Notes: generated from the sequence alone by a model not told the origin. A stretch of DNA of 28,993 bases from WTAW01 sp964540205 (GCA_964540205.1 CAZIMJ010000109.1:1-28993), one strand, 5' to 3'; positions 16,912-25,331 are shown, counted from the first letter of the stretch. Numbers and translations: made by a program.

Positions 16912-18006
16912 ATGTGCTTAAGAGATTGGAGGTTTGTTGTCTGCCTTTTCTTAACGTTTATTGCTGTAGGATGTAAGGGCAAACCTGTCCCTCCAGAAGT
17001 CCACGAAGCTGAACTTCAGGAGCAAGCTCTCTGGAGGGCGGGAGCTGCACTCTACACCCCTGAGGAGTACGATCAGTATTCGAAATCTCTGCGTGCAGCA
17101 AAAGACCAGCTCATCAAAGAAAAGGCAAAGTTTCCTCTGCTGCAGAATTACCAGGAGGCCCAAATGGCCTTCCAAGCTCTTCTGAAAACAGGAGAAGATG
17201 TCCAGGAGAAGGTGGAGGATCACAAGCTGCGCAGGTCGGAAGCCATTTCAAGTCAAATAGCTTCATTCACGAAAAGGATCGACAATGTTAAAAAACTCTC
17301 CAGGATGATCAGCGAAGGCCGGTTTGCCCGGTCCCTTCTCATACGCACAGAGCTGAAGATGAGGGAGAGCGATCTTTTGTATAGGAGAGGAGATTTCATT
17401 GAGGCAGAGAAAAAATTAAAAGAAGCGATCTCTTACCTCCAGGATGTGGAAGATGTGGTGTTTTCAGTTCTGGGCCGGTACAGAGATGAATCTTTGTTGA
17501 AAAAATGGGAGACATGGATAGGGGAGACTATCTTGGAGTCAAAACAAAATGGGGCATTTGCCATTACTGTCACTAAGATAGACCGAAAATTAGCTGCTTA
17601 TAAGGGGGGCCGGCTTTTTATAACATTCAAGGTCGGGTTGGGACCAAACAGCTTGGCGGACAAACTCCACGCCGGGGACAATGCCACCCCGGAGGGAAAA
17701 TACAGGATCGTTAAGAAAATTCCGCTAAGTCAGTATTACAAAGCGCTCCTGCTGAATTATCCCAACGAAGAGGATCAGAAACGTTTTGTGCGGGGAAGGG
17801 CGGAGAATATCATTCCACCGGGAGTGGGCATCGGAGGATTGATCGAGATCCACGGAGGAGGCATGGATTCGATTACAAATGGTTGCATTTCTCTCGAAAA
17901 TGAAGACTTGGATAAGTTTTACGACCTGATTGATGTCGGTACGACCGTGACCATTGTGGGATCGACGCGACGCCAGAACGATCTTTTTTTCGGTCAGAAC
18001 CGGTAA
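16912..18006 (+). CDS. Lipoprotein L,D-transpeptidase (YkuD domain) with helical N-terminal module
   Basis: A 364-residue protein. Signal sequence and probable lipidated Cys21 (IAVGCKG). Residues about 30-190 are helical and share the GA-x-x-Y-[ST]-x-EE motif with the preceding lipoprotein. Residues about 215-350 are a YkuD catalytic domain: first strands AFAITVTKIDRKLAAYKGG, ATPEGKYRI, and the active site IHGG...TNGCISL with His314 and Cys325. The His-to-Cys spacing of 11 is shorter than the 16 in the next gene and recalls the YafK/LdtF branch, which in E. coli cuts the Lpp-peptidoglycan bond; subfamily is a guess. Start ATG has no clear ribosome site, so coupling to the upstream gene (21 bases away) is likely. 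Acts in the periplasm. Confidence 0.88.
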   Translation: MCLRDWRFVVCLFLTFIAVGCKGKPVPPEVHEAELQEQALWRAGAALYTPEEYDQYSKSLRAAKDQLIKEKAKFPLLQNYQEAQMAFQALLKTGEDVQEKVEDHKLRRSEAISSQIASFTKRIDNVKKLSRMISEGRFARSLLIRTELKMRESDLLYRRGDFIEAEKKLKEAISYLQDVEDVVFSVLGRYRDESLLKKWETWIGETILESKQNGAFAITVTKIDRKLAAYKGGRLFITFKVGLGPNSLADKLHAGDNATPEGKYRIVKKIPLSQYYKALLLNYPNEEDQKRFVRGRAENIIPPGVGIGGLIEIHGGGMDSITNGCISLENEDLDKFYDLIDVGTTVTIVGSTRRQNDLFFGQNR

Positions 18007-18009
18007 AAC

Positions 18010-18657
18010 ATGCGTAAAAAGAAGCTGTATTTTTCTATTCTTGGAGTGATCCTCACAGTATTTCTGATCTTAGTCGCGATTGGTTACTACTTGGGGAGCC
18101 GGACGCAGTCACGATTGAAGGCTGTTTCGGTGGCGGATAACTCGACACAGGCGGGAACAGCAAGCAAGAGAGTTGATAGGGCTGTGTTGGAGAGAAAGAT
18201 CCAGAAATTGGCTCCTAAAGGAGTCTACATTGTTATCGATTCGGGTAAAAACATTCTCTGCCTCAGGAAGGGAACTGAGATTCTCCTTCGAGCCGTTGTC
18301 TCTTGTGGGAGCGGTAACATCCTCCAGGAGCCGGGGGGAAAAAGGACATGGGTTTTTGACACTCCCAGAGGAGTCTTTTCTATCACGTCGGAAATCAAGG
18401 ACCCGAGCTGGATAAAGCCTGACTGGGCATTCATAGAAGAGGCAAAAGCAATCCCCACAAATCCGAATGATAGGATTGAAACGAGTGTCTTAGGGGATTA
18501 CGCTTTGGGCTTTGGAGATGGATACTTCATCCATGGAACGCTATACACTCGGCTTTTAGGGAGAAATGTGACCCATGGGTGTATAAGAGTGGGAGATAAA
18601 GATCTCAAAAAACTATTCGTGGAAGTTACGATCGGAACTCCCATATTCATTTATTGA
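18010..18657 (+). CDS. L,D-transpeptidase (YkuD domain), membrane-anchored
   Basis: A 215-residue periplasmic enzyme. N-terminal anchor at about residues 7-28 (LYFSILGVILTVFLILVAIG). The YkuD domain starts at about residue 70 (GVYIVIDSGKNILCLRKG), has TPRGVFSIT, and the canonical active site IHGT...VTHGCIRV with His175 and Cys191 (spacing 16, as in ErfK/YbiS types). It would use the Cys to exchange a D-amino acid on a peptidoglycan tetrapeptide, making 3-3 crosslinks or attaching a protein lysine. Starts three bases after the stop of the preceding gene and one base precedes the next start, so the genes form one transcript. Signal peptidase cleavage is not obvious, so it is probably anchored. 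Confidence 0.92.
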   Translation: MRKKKLYFSILGVILTVFLILVAIGYYLGSRTQSRLKAVSVADNSTQAGTASKRVDRAVLERKIQKLAPKGVYIVIDSGKNILCLRKGTEILLRAVVSCGSGNILQEPGGKRTWVFDTPRGVFSITSEIKDPSWIKPDWAFIEEAKAIPTNPNDRIETSVLGDYALGFGDGYFIHGTLYTRLLGRNVTHGCIRVGDKDLKKLFVEVTIGTPIFIY

Positions 18658-18658
18658 T

Positions 18659-19279
18659 ATGCGGACCAAGTGGATTTTTATAATTTTCCTCTTACTCTTG
18701 AGTGGGGGGCTATCCCGGTCCGCAGACACAGAAACCCAGGTGAGCCCGTCTCTTCAGGCGGAATTCTCGCTCGCCGTTTCAACCGATCTTTATATAGTCT
18801 TCGATATCCCAGGACGGAAAATTGACCTGAAGGCAAAAGGGATAATCCTCAGAACCTGGAAGATAGAAAAAATCCGTTTGTGGGGGGACCCTATACCGTT
18901 AAATCCGGCATCTCTTTTGAAAAAAAGCGCTTTATTTCCTCCCCAAAGAGAAGATATAAAGCCGGGCGAGACCGATGAAGAAACAACATTTGAACTAGAG
19001 GCTCTCGAGCTAAGTGATATGCCTTCAAGTTACACTCTCAGGTTGGAGCAGAACATTTCCATGTATATCGGGCCACAATCGACAGGGTGGACATCCTTTC
19101 TGAGAAACATAGGCTGCAGCCTAAGGTGGCATTTTTACCCGCCCTTAAAAACTGTCTGGACCAAGGTGAAGAAACAGTCCTTTACCGTATTTGAGGTAAC
19201 CCTGGAGAACAAGGAAGAATCCCAGGCTTTTTACTGGGCTTTGGGTGAAAACTCGCCATTTCTTATCCTACCCTTCTAA
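18659..19279 (+). CDS. Secreted protein at the end of the L,D-transpeptidase operon
   Basis: A 206-residue exported protein: signal peptide about 1-21, no lipobox. The start of the mature part (LYIVFDIPGRKIDLKAKG, residues 44-61) looks like the first two strands of the upstream YkuD domain (VYIVIDSGKNILCLRKG), but no HGxx...GC active site follows. It has a glutamate-rich linker (about 100-115) and a beta-rich end. It may be an inactive relative or a regulator of the two transpeptidases; I cannot confirm homology by eye beyond this stretch. One base separates it from the preceding stop codon, so it is surely co-transcribed. It ends just before an ISL3 fossil, whose insertion could have trimmed its downstream region. 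Confidence 0.75.
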   Translation: MRTKWIFIIFLLLLSGGLSRSADTETQVSPSLQAEFSLAVSTDLYIVFDIPGRKIDLKAKGIILRTWKIEKIRLWGDPIPLNPASLLKKSALFPPQREDIKPGETDEETTFELEALELSDMPSSYTLRLEQNISMYIGPQSTGWTSFLRNIGCSLRWHFYPPLKTVWTKVKKQSFTVFEVTLENKEESQAFYWALGENSPFLILPF

Positions 19280-19284
19280 TTGGA

Positions 19285-19658
19285 CTGCGTATCCGATTTG
19301 GCGATAGGGTGGCGAGGATGAATCGCCCGCTCTTTATCGCCTATGTGCTCAAGGAAGACTTGCGCCGACTCTGGCGCTTACCCAATCGAAGGGAGGCCGA
19401 GAGATACCTCTATGACTGGATCCACAAGGCTCTAAGCTCTGGAATATCTCTGCTGGCTCGTTTCGCCAGGAAGTTGAAAAGACATGCTGCCGGGATACTC
19501 AACTACTTCGACTTCCCTATCTCTACAGCTAAAGCGGAGGGGATTAATAATCGCATTAAGGTCATTAAACGAAAAACATACGGCTACCGAGATATGGACT
19601 ATTTTATGCTCAAAATCTACAACATCCACACCACTAGGTACTCTGAAACGTGATGAAC
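19285..19658 (+). mobile_element. ISL3-family fossil 2 (5'-truncated)
   Basis: Only the 3' third of an ISL3 element remains. The 236 bases 19423-19658 are near-identical to 13317-13552. The left edge lies between the operon's last stop codon (19279) and the first transposase-like codons; no intact left end is present. Confidence 0.75.
19309..19653 (+). pseudogene. ISL3 transposase C-terminal fragment
   Basis: 114 codons open from a GTG without a ribosome site. They encode LNRPLF-type helix (MNRPLFIAYVLKEDLRRLWRL), then the conserved end KAEGINNRIKVIKRKTYGYRD with the final Glu of the DDE triad likely in AEGIN. A full ISL3 transposase is about 400 residues, so about 70 percent is missing. Non-functional alone. 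Confidence 0.85.
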
Positions 19659-19706
19659 TCCACCCAAAAGTGCAACAAGAATAATTCTAAAAGTTCAACT
19701 ACTAGA

Positions 19707-19859
19707 ATGGGAAAAAAGAAAGGATTGAACAGATTACTGTTCTTGTTTTTCTTCTTACCCTCGGTGTCTCTTGCAGCCACGGTCCAGGGAACAATACGTG
19801 CTTCCAAAACAGATAAACCAATAGAAAACGCTCTACATACAAAAAAAGCTATTGTTTAA
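19707..19859 (+). pseudogene. Truncated start of a secreted carboxypeptidase-regulatory-domain protein
   Basis: Fifty codons: a convincing signal peptide (LNRLLFLFFFLPSVSLAA) followed by TVQGTIRASKTDKPIENA, the first strand of a CarboxypepD_reg domain as found at the head of TonB-dependent receptors and similar secreted proteins. It then runs into a stop after 20 more bases, with no repeat of the fold, and its end overlaps the convergent oligopeptidase gene. Best read as the 5' stump of a lost gene, probably removed in the rearrangement that left the IS fragment 49 bases upstream. A genuine tiny secreted peptide is the alternative. Confidence 0.55.
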
Positions 19860-22014
19860 TCCCTACCAGATCTAACATAAAAGCATACACCAGAGCTGTC
19901 TCTCTGTACTGTTTGAATCGGCCCGATACCCCACCATGACCTGCCTCCATGTTGATATGGAAGATCAGCGGATTGTCATCTGTCTTCATGGCGCGGAGTT
20001 TTGCCACCCATTTTGCCGGCTCAAAGTACTGAACCTGGGAATCATGGTAACCGGTCGTCACCAACATCGCAGGATAATCCTTCGCTTCCACTTGATCATA
20101 AGGAGAGTAGGAGAGCATGTAATCATAATATTCCTTGTTCTGCGGATTGCCCCACTCATCGAACTCCCCCGTGGTAAGAGGAATACTCGTATCCAACATC
20201 GTAGTGATCACATCCACATAGGGGACATCTGCAATGACACCTTTCCACAGGTCGGGACGTATGTTCAAGACAGCTCCCATCAACAAACCTCCGGCGCTTC
20301 CCCCCATGGCAAACATTTTATCCGGGCTGGTGAATTTTTGCTCAACCAGATATTCCCCGCAATCGATAAAATCATAGAAGGTATTTTTCTTCTTAAGCAG
20401 CTTACCATCTTCATACCACCACCGTCCCATCTCTGAGCCCCCGCGGATGTGCGGAATGGCGAACACAAATCCTCTGTCCAGTAAGCTCAACCGGTCAGAA
20501 CTGAAGGCCGGGTCCATGCTCGCCCCATATGAGCCATATCCATAGAGCAGGAGTGGATTGTCACCGTCCTTTTCTAGCCCCTTTCTGTAGACTAAAGAGA
20601 TCGGAACCTTTGTGCCATCCCTTGCCGTTGCGAAGTGGCGCTCGGTGACATAATTGCCGGGATCGAAATCGCCGACCACTTCTTGCTGCTTCAGCAGCTT
20701 TTTTTCTCCACTTACCATATCATAGTCGAAAACAGAGCGGGGAGTCGTGAGAGATGTGTAGTTATACCGTAAAAGGTCCGTGTCGAAATCAGGATTCATC
20801 GACATATAAACCACATAAGCTTCCTCTCCAAAGTCGAGATAGTGCTCGGACATATCTGACCACTTGATGATATGGATCTGTGTCAGGCCATTTTTTCGCT
20901 CTCCCAGAACGAGGTGATTCTTGAAGATCTCGAGTCCTTGAAGAAGGACATCCTCCCGGTGGGGGATGACTTCTGTCCAGTTCTCTTTGCTTGTTTTATC
21001 GACCGGAGTTTCCATCAGTCTGAAATTTTTGGCATCCCAATTTGTGAGGATGTAGAATTTGTCTTGGAAATGGTCCACACGGTACTCCAGGTTTTTCTCA
21101 CGCGGCTGTATGATCTGGAAATCACCATCAGGACGATCCGCATCCAAATACTTAAATTCCGTCGACAAGGTCTGCACAGAGGCAATCATAAGGAATTTCT
21201 TCGACTTGGTTTTGAAGACAAATATATTGAAAGTTTCATCCTCTTCGGTGTAGATCACTTTGTCTTCAGAGACGTCAGTCCCCAAAACATGTTTCATAAT
21301 CTTATAGGGGCGCAGCGTGATTGTATCCTTTAGCGCGTAGAAGACGGTTTTGTTGTCGTTGGCCCAGGCTGCCCGGCCCGATGTGTTAAGGATCTTATCC
21401 TCGAGAACTTTACCCGTGGTTAAGTCCATGAAATAGAGCGTGTAAAGCCTGCGGCTGACCGTATCCACACCATAAGCGATCAGATTGTTGTTGGAGCTCG
21501 TGGAATAGCCGGCAACATTGAAAAAGTCATACCCTTTCGCCATTTCGTTGACGTTCAGCAAAATTTCCTCTTCTGCGTCCAGGCTCCCTTTTTTGCGGCA
21601 ATAGATCGGGTATTCATACCCTTCCTCATATCGCGTATAGTGATAATAATTCTGATCCTTATAGGGAACAGACATATCGGTCTGTTTGATCCGCCCTACG
21701 ATCTCGTTGTAGAGCTCTTCCTGGAAATCTTTGGTGTGGGCTAACATAGCATCTTTGTAAGCATTCTCCGCCTCCAAGTATGCGACGACTTCTGGATTGT
21801 TCCGCTCGTTAAGCCAGTAGTAATTGTCGATGCGCGTGTCTCCATGCGCGGTCAGCTCTTTTGGAATTATTTTAGCGACCGGAGGCTTTATCGTCTCGGC
21901 TGCTATTTCTCCCTTTTCAACCTCCCCGCATCCCATGTAAGAGAAAAACAGCAAAAGTAAGATCGCGGCGAAAGATAGGGTTTTTGATGCCTTGTCAAAA
22001 AATTTGAATTTCAT
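19849..22014 (-). CDS. S9 family oligopeptidase (oligopeptidase B-like), exported
   Basis: A 721-residue serine peptidase. The N-terminus has a hydrophobic segment and MGCG (Cys29), a weak lipobox, so it is probably periplasmic or outer-membrane attached. Residues about 45-430 form the beta-propeller lid (start: DTRIDNYYWLNERNNPEVVAYL, typical of oligopeptidase B). The alpha/beta-hydrolase domain follows, with nucleophile GGSAGG (Ser573), Asp658 (YHDSQV) and His693 (AGHGG). YGYGSYG near residue 490 is the oxyanion region. It would cut short peptides, in oligopeptidase B after Lys or Arg; the specificity residues were not checked. Strong ribosome site (aggagg). It neighbours an S46 peptidase on the same strand. 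Confidence 0.92.
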   Translation of the reverse strand: MKFKFFDKASKTLSFAAILLLLFFSYMGCGEVEKGEIAAETIKPPVAKIIPKELTAHGDTRIDNYYWLNERNNPEVVAYLEAENAYKDAMLAHTKDFQEELYNEIVGRIKQTDMSVPYKDQNYYHYTRYEEGYEYPIYCRKKGSLDAEEEILLNVNEMAKGYDFFNVAGYSTSSNNNLIAYGVDTVSRRLYTLYFMDLTTGKVLEDKILNTSGRAAWANDNKTVFYALKDTITLRPYKIMKHVLGTDVSEDKVIYTEEDETFNIFVFKTKSKKFLMIASVQTLSTEFKYLDADRPDGDFQIIQPREKNLEYRVDHFQDKFYILTNWDAKNFRLMETPVDKTSKENWTEVIPHREDVLLQGLEIFKNHLVLGERKNGLTQIHIIKWSDMSEHYLDFGEEAYVVYMSMNPDFDTDLLRYNYTSLTTPRSVFDYDMVSGEKKLLKQQEVVGDFDPGNYVTERHFATARDGTKVPISLVYRKGLEKDGDNPLLLYGYGSYGASMDPAFSSDRLSLLDRGFVFAIPHIRGGSEMGRWWYEDGKLLKKKNTFYDFIDCGEYLVEQKFTSPDKMFAMGGSAGGLLMGAVLNIRPDLWKGVIADVPYVDVITTMLDTSIPLTTGEFDEWGNPQNKEYYDYMLSYSPYDQVEAKDYPAMLVTTGYHDSQVQYFEPAKWVAKLRAMKTDDNPLIFHINMEAGHGGVSGRFKQYRETALVYAFMLDLVGIKQ

Positions 22015-22265
22015 CCGAACCTCCTAATTGGGGATGGTAGTCATGATTACACAATTACCTGCTCTTAGCAAGCGATTGACACTGGCTCCGTTTAAGCTAA
22101 CAGTAAATTCCATAAAACAGCATTGGATTAATTTAATCGGGTCGTTCGGGAAAATGAAGACTCTCCCTATAAAAACTCTGCCCGCTCTTTTGTGATAAAG
22201 GCCTCTTATCTCCTTCGGTTGTAAAAAAGCGGAATTCCTCGGTCTACACTAGAGAACAAATCTAG

Positions 22266-24410
22266 TCATTCCAATCCCATTTCCTTCAGGATAAAATGGG
22301 CGCCGGCAAACTTTTCCGTGATAAAAAGAACATATTTGATGTTCACGGAGATCGTGCGCTGAATCTCATAATCATACTGCCAGTCGCCGGTCATAGCCTC
22401 ATAGTTTCCATCAAAAGCTAAACCCACAAGCTCACCCTTTGCATTCATCACAGGACTGCCGCTATTGCCCCCAGTAATATCGCACCGGTGTGTAAACGCC
22501 ACGGGAACATCATCCAATCGACTGTCTGCCCACTGTCCGAAATCTTTCTTTTCCCATAAATCATTGAGCTTGTCCGGGTTATCGAAGGGAAATTCTCCCG
22601 TATCCTTCTCGACCACTCCTTTGAGCGTTGTGAACGGCTCATACCATACCGCATCGGCCGGCCTGTAACCTGCCACATGCCCGTATGTGAACCGCATCGT
22701 CCCGTTGGCATCCGGATACAATCCTTCGCCCTTCCACTCGTAGAGCGCATCGATGTACTCTTTGCGCAGACTGATAATATTCGCATTAAATTCCTCTGTC
22801 CGTTTCTGTAATGCCTCCGTTTCATCATACATCTTGGCTGCCATGTTAATCAGAGGATCTCCAAGCGCCTCAAGTTCTTTGGAGCTTTTATCAAACAGCG
22901 ATCTGGCATATTCCACATCCATGAGTTCGGTCTTTGCATATGCCTCTTCCACAAAATCGTCGATGGATTGACTACCGCTGAATAAATATTCAAGACCTTC
23001 GATCCTCTGCCCTTCAGGCAATTCCTTGACGATACCCAAAACGCGTTTCAGCATCGCTTTATCCACAGGTTCATAGTAACTGTAGTATCGAAGATGAAGA
23101 TTTTTGACCGTCTGTTCTACACTCCGCTCAGTAAAATAGGGAGCACGCTCCTCATCGGGCTTCTCCCTCTCTCTGGCCACTCCATAGATCTGGCTTGCCA
23201 GTGACGATAAAACGCCGTTTGAAAATCCGAACAAGCCCATCGCATCGTCCTTCGCTTTTAGCTTCGCCAATTCCGTATACTGGGCTTTGATCCGGTCCAG
23301 AATATCGCCGTATTTCTCTTTGAGCTTGGGCTTGCTTTCGATGAAGCTCATGAGATCTTTTTCGAAGTTTTTCTTCCTCTCGAGGAAATTGGTTTTTATC
23401 ATACCATCGATCTTTCCCTGGGAATTTTTCATGGTGTTATTCAAGCCGGAATCCAAGCTGGCCACTCGAATTCTTCCTTCTTCGGAGTCCTTGGTGTGAC
23501 TTGCCATGAGCTCTATAAGCTCCTTGAAGTTTTGTATCGTCTCGGGATAGTTGTATTTCAAATTCCAGGCTACGGAATTGGACGTGCGCCACCGCGTCGT
23601 CGCCCCAGGAAAACCCAGAATAAAAGTGAAATCACCGTCCTTGAGATGGTCCTTCGCCACCCGCAAGTAATTCTTGGGTTTTACAGGGATATTGTCGGGG
23701 CTGTATTTTGCGCCGGACCCATCCGGAGCCATATAAACGCGCAGATAGGTGAAATCCCCTGTATGGCGGGGCCACATCCAGTTGTCGATATCACCCCCAT
23801 AAGTGCCAATAGAATCCGGTGGCGCATAGACAACACGAACATCTTGATACCTCTTATAGACAAAAAGGATGTATTGTTTGCCGTTGTACATGGCAGCAAC
23901 ATTGGCGAGGATGTCGTCCCTTCCACCTTCGATCTTTTCTGTCATCTGCGTGATGGTTCCGTTGATCTTTTTATCCCGCTCAACGGGATCTTGAATGCCC
24001 TCGGCCGCAGCAAGGATCTCTTTTGTAACGTCTTTTATTTTCTCGAGAACAGAAGCCCTTGTGCCGATGGCCTGGAGTTCCTCGCTTCTATCCTTCGCTA
24101 AGAATCCATTTTTGATGTAATCCTTCCCCTCAGAAGAGGCTCTCTGAAGCGCACCTTCAGCACAGTGATGATTCGTGAGCACTAAACCTTCCGGCGACAC
24201 AAAGGAGGCCGTACATCCCCCCAACCACACGATCGCGTCCGTGAGGGATATCTTCTCAGGATGATAAATATCCTCCACACTGATCTCGAGTCCTTTTTTC
24301 TCGAGCTCTAGCTGCTTCAACTGAGTGAGCAGCCACATGCCTTCCTCTGCCATTGCAGGAAAAATGAAGACCAGGCTAAAAAATAATACACAGACTATTA
24401 CTTTTTTCAT
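22266..24410 (-). CDS. S46 family dipeptidyl-peptidase, DPP7-like
   Basis: A 714-residue periplasmic serine exopeptidase that releases dipeptides from peptide N-termini. Signal peptide about 1-21 (ending PAMA). Catalytic triad: His82 in LTNHHC, Asp209 in DIDNWMWPRHTGDF, Ser650 in GGNSGSP, with the large helical domain inserted between Asp and Ser as usual for S46 (normal length about 700-720). Eighteen residues after the Ser, LAFDGN has Gly668 at the place where DPP11 has its acidic-specificity Arg, so a DPP7-like preference for hydrophobic P1 residues is predicted. ATG at 24410 follows ggagagg; an in-frame GTG lies one codon earlier. With the S9 gene downstream it suggests growth on peptides. 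Confidence 0.93.
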   Translation of the reverse strand: MKKVIVCVLFFSLVFIFPAMAEEGMWLLTQLKQLELEKKGLEISVEDIYHPEKISLTDAIVWLGGCTASFVSPEGLVLTNHHCAEGALQRASSEGKDYIKNGFLAKDRSEELQAIGTRASVLEKIKDVTKEILAAAEGIQDPVERDKKINGTITQMTEKIEGGRDDILANVAAMYNGKQYILFVYKRYQDVRVVYAPPDSIGTYGGDIDNWMWPRHTGDFTYLRVYMAPDGSGAKYSPDNIPVKPKNYLRVAKDHLKDGDFTFILGFPGATTRWRTSNSVAWNLKYNYPETIQNFKELIELMASHTKDSEEGRIRVASLDSGLNNTMKNSQGKIDGMIKTNFLERKKNFEKDLMSFIESKPKLKEKYGDILDRIKAQYTELAKLKAKDDAMGLFGFSNGVLSSLASQIYGVAREREKPDEERAPYFTERSVEQTVKNLHLRYYSYYEPVDKAMLKRVLGIVKELPEGQRIEGLEYLFSGSQSIDDFVEEAYAKTELMDVEYARSLFDKSSKELEALGDPLINMAAKMYDETEALQKRTEEFNANIISLRKEYIDALYEWKGEGLYPDANGTMRFTYGHVAGYRPADAVWYEPFTTLKGVVEKDTGEFPFDNPDKLNDLWEKKDFGQWADSRLDDVPVAFTHRCDITGGNSGSPVMNAKGELVGLAFDGNYEAMTGDWQYDYEIQRTISVNIKYVLFITEKFAGAHFILKEMGLE

Positions 24411-24481
24411 CACACCCTCTCCTTTTTTGCCAATTTTTTGCCCCTATTTATCTACACGCAAATAGATCATACAGAAATCTT

Positions 24482-24487
24482 ATTATA
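24482..24487 (-). promoter_or_regulatory. Possible -10 element of the S46 gene
   Basis: Perfect TATAAT on the minus strand about 72 bases upstream of the ATG, but no recognisable -35 at 16-18 bases. Confidence 0.3.
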
Positions 24488-24576
24488 CAAAATTTTAGAG
24501 GAAAACTGCATAGAAATCCTTAAAAGATAAAAATCACCAAAGGCCGGATTAAAATGCAGACAAAGAATAAAGAATA

Positions 24577-24933
24577 TCAAAACGGTTTTTTATCGAACTG
24601 GATGTTGTATTTTTTCAGCTTCTCATTCAGTGTGGTGTATTTCATCCCGAGAAATTTTGCAGCGCTTCTTTGATGGCCATTGCACTGGGACAGGACGCGA
24701 AGCAGAATGGTTTTCTCCACGTTGCCGATGAGCTCCTTGAAGGGCACTCTCTGCCGGACACAAAAGTACTCGATGAAAAGCTCAAAGACCTCTTTTCGGA
24801 ATGTTCTCTCTTTCCATTCGTCGAGATACTCCGGGCGCATCTTTTCGACCGATTCCATATGGGACATTCCCCCGTTGAGAGGTCTTGGCAAATGGGGAAC
24901 ACTTTGGTCTCTGTGTAGGTTTTCTGTCGCCAT
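24577..24933 (-). CDS. Small Fis-type helix-turn-helix DNA-binding protein
   Basis: A 118-residue protein. The C-terminal 45 residues (EKTILLRVLSQCNGHQRSAAKFLGMKYTTLNEKLKKYNI, in two pieces about 72-90 and 91-110) match the Fis/HTH_8 domain that ends NtrC-type activators. No AAA+ or receiver domain is present, so it is a stand-alone DNA binder, like Fis. The N-terminal 70 residues are charged and unique, with an acidic-basic helix around 37-60. Ribosome site aaaggaaag. It starts 13 bases after the stop of a 63-residue gene on the same strand, so the two form an operon. Targets cannot be inferred. Confidence 0.85.
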   Translation of the reverse strand: MATENLHRDQSVPHLPRPLNGGMSHMESVEKMRPEYLDEWKERTFRKEVFELFIEYFCVRQRVPFKELIGNVEKTILLRVLSQCNGHQRSAAKFLGMKYTTLNEKLKKYNIQFDKKPF

Positions 24934-24946
24934 TGTATCTTTCCTT

Positions 24947-25138
24947 TTATCCCGTAAATTTAATCTTTTTCTTTACCTCTTCGGCAATCATAGGGAGTCC
25001 ATCCTGGATCTTGATCTTATCGATCTCGCCATACCGAAGAGATTCACAGTACTTAATAAAGGAGTACCATGCCGGATGAATGTAAATCATCCCACCCGCT
25101 TTGATATTCTCATCTGATCTCGCTACGCTGTTAGCCAT
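24947..25138 (-). CDS. Small conserved-looking protein paired with the Fis-type gene
   Basis: Sixty-three residues, not recognised. Start ATG at 25138 has a strong ribosome site (aaggagag) seven bases upstream; an earlier in-frame ATG overlaps that site. The sequence is compact and balanced (MIYIHPAWYSFIKYCESLRY, KIKIQDGLPMIAEEVKKKIKF) with aromatic residues, no membrane segment and no Cys pair beyond one Cys. The helix-strand-helix look suggests a small cytoplasmic partner. First gene of the pair with the Fis-type regulator. Confidence 0.7.
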   Translation of the reverse strand: MANSVARSDENIKAGGMIYIHPAWYSFIKYCESLRYGEIDKIKIQDGLPMIAEEVKKKIKFTG

Positions 25139-25331
25139 GATCGTTCTCTCCTTCATTTATTCACATTTGCAAAAAATATACCAACACCTCTATATGGGGG
25201 AAATGACCTGTTTTTTTGGCTTTTTATGTCCATTTATGAACAATCTCTATCCGTATCCGGACACAATTTCTGCTCAGACCGTTCTTACTTGTTGAATTTA
25301 AAGAAGATAGACCCATTTAGCACACCGTTTT

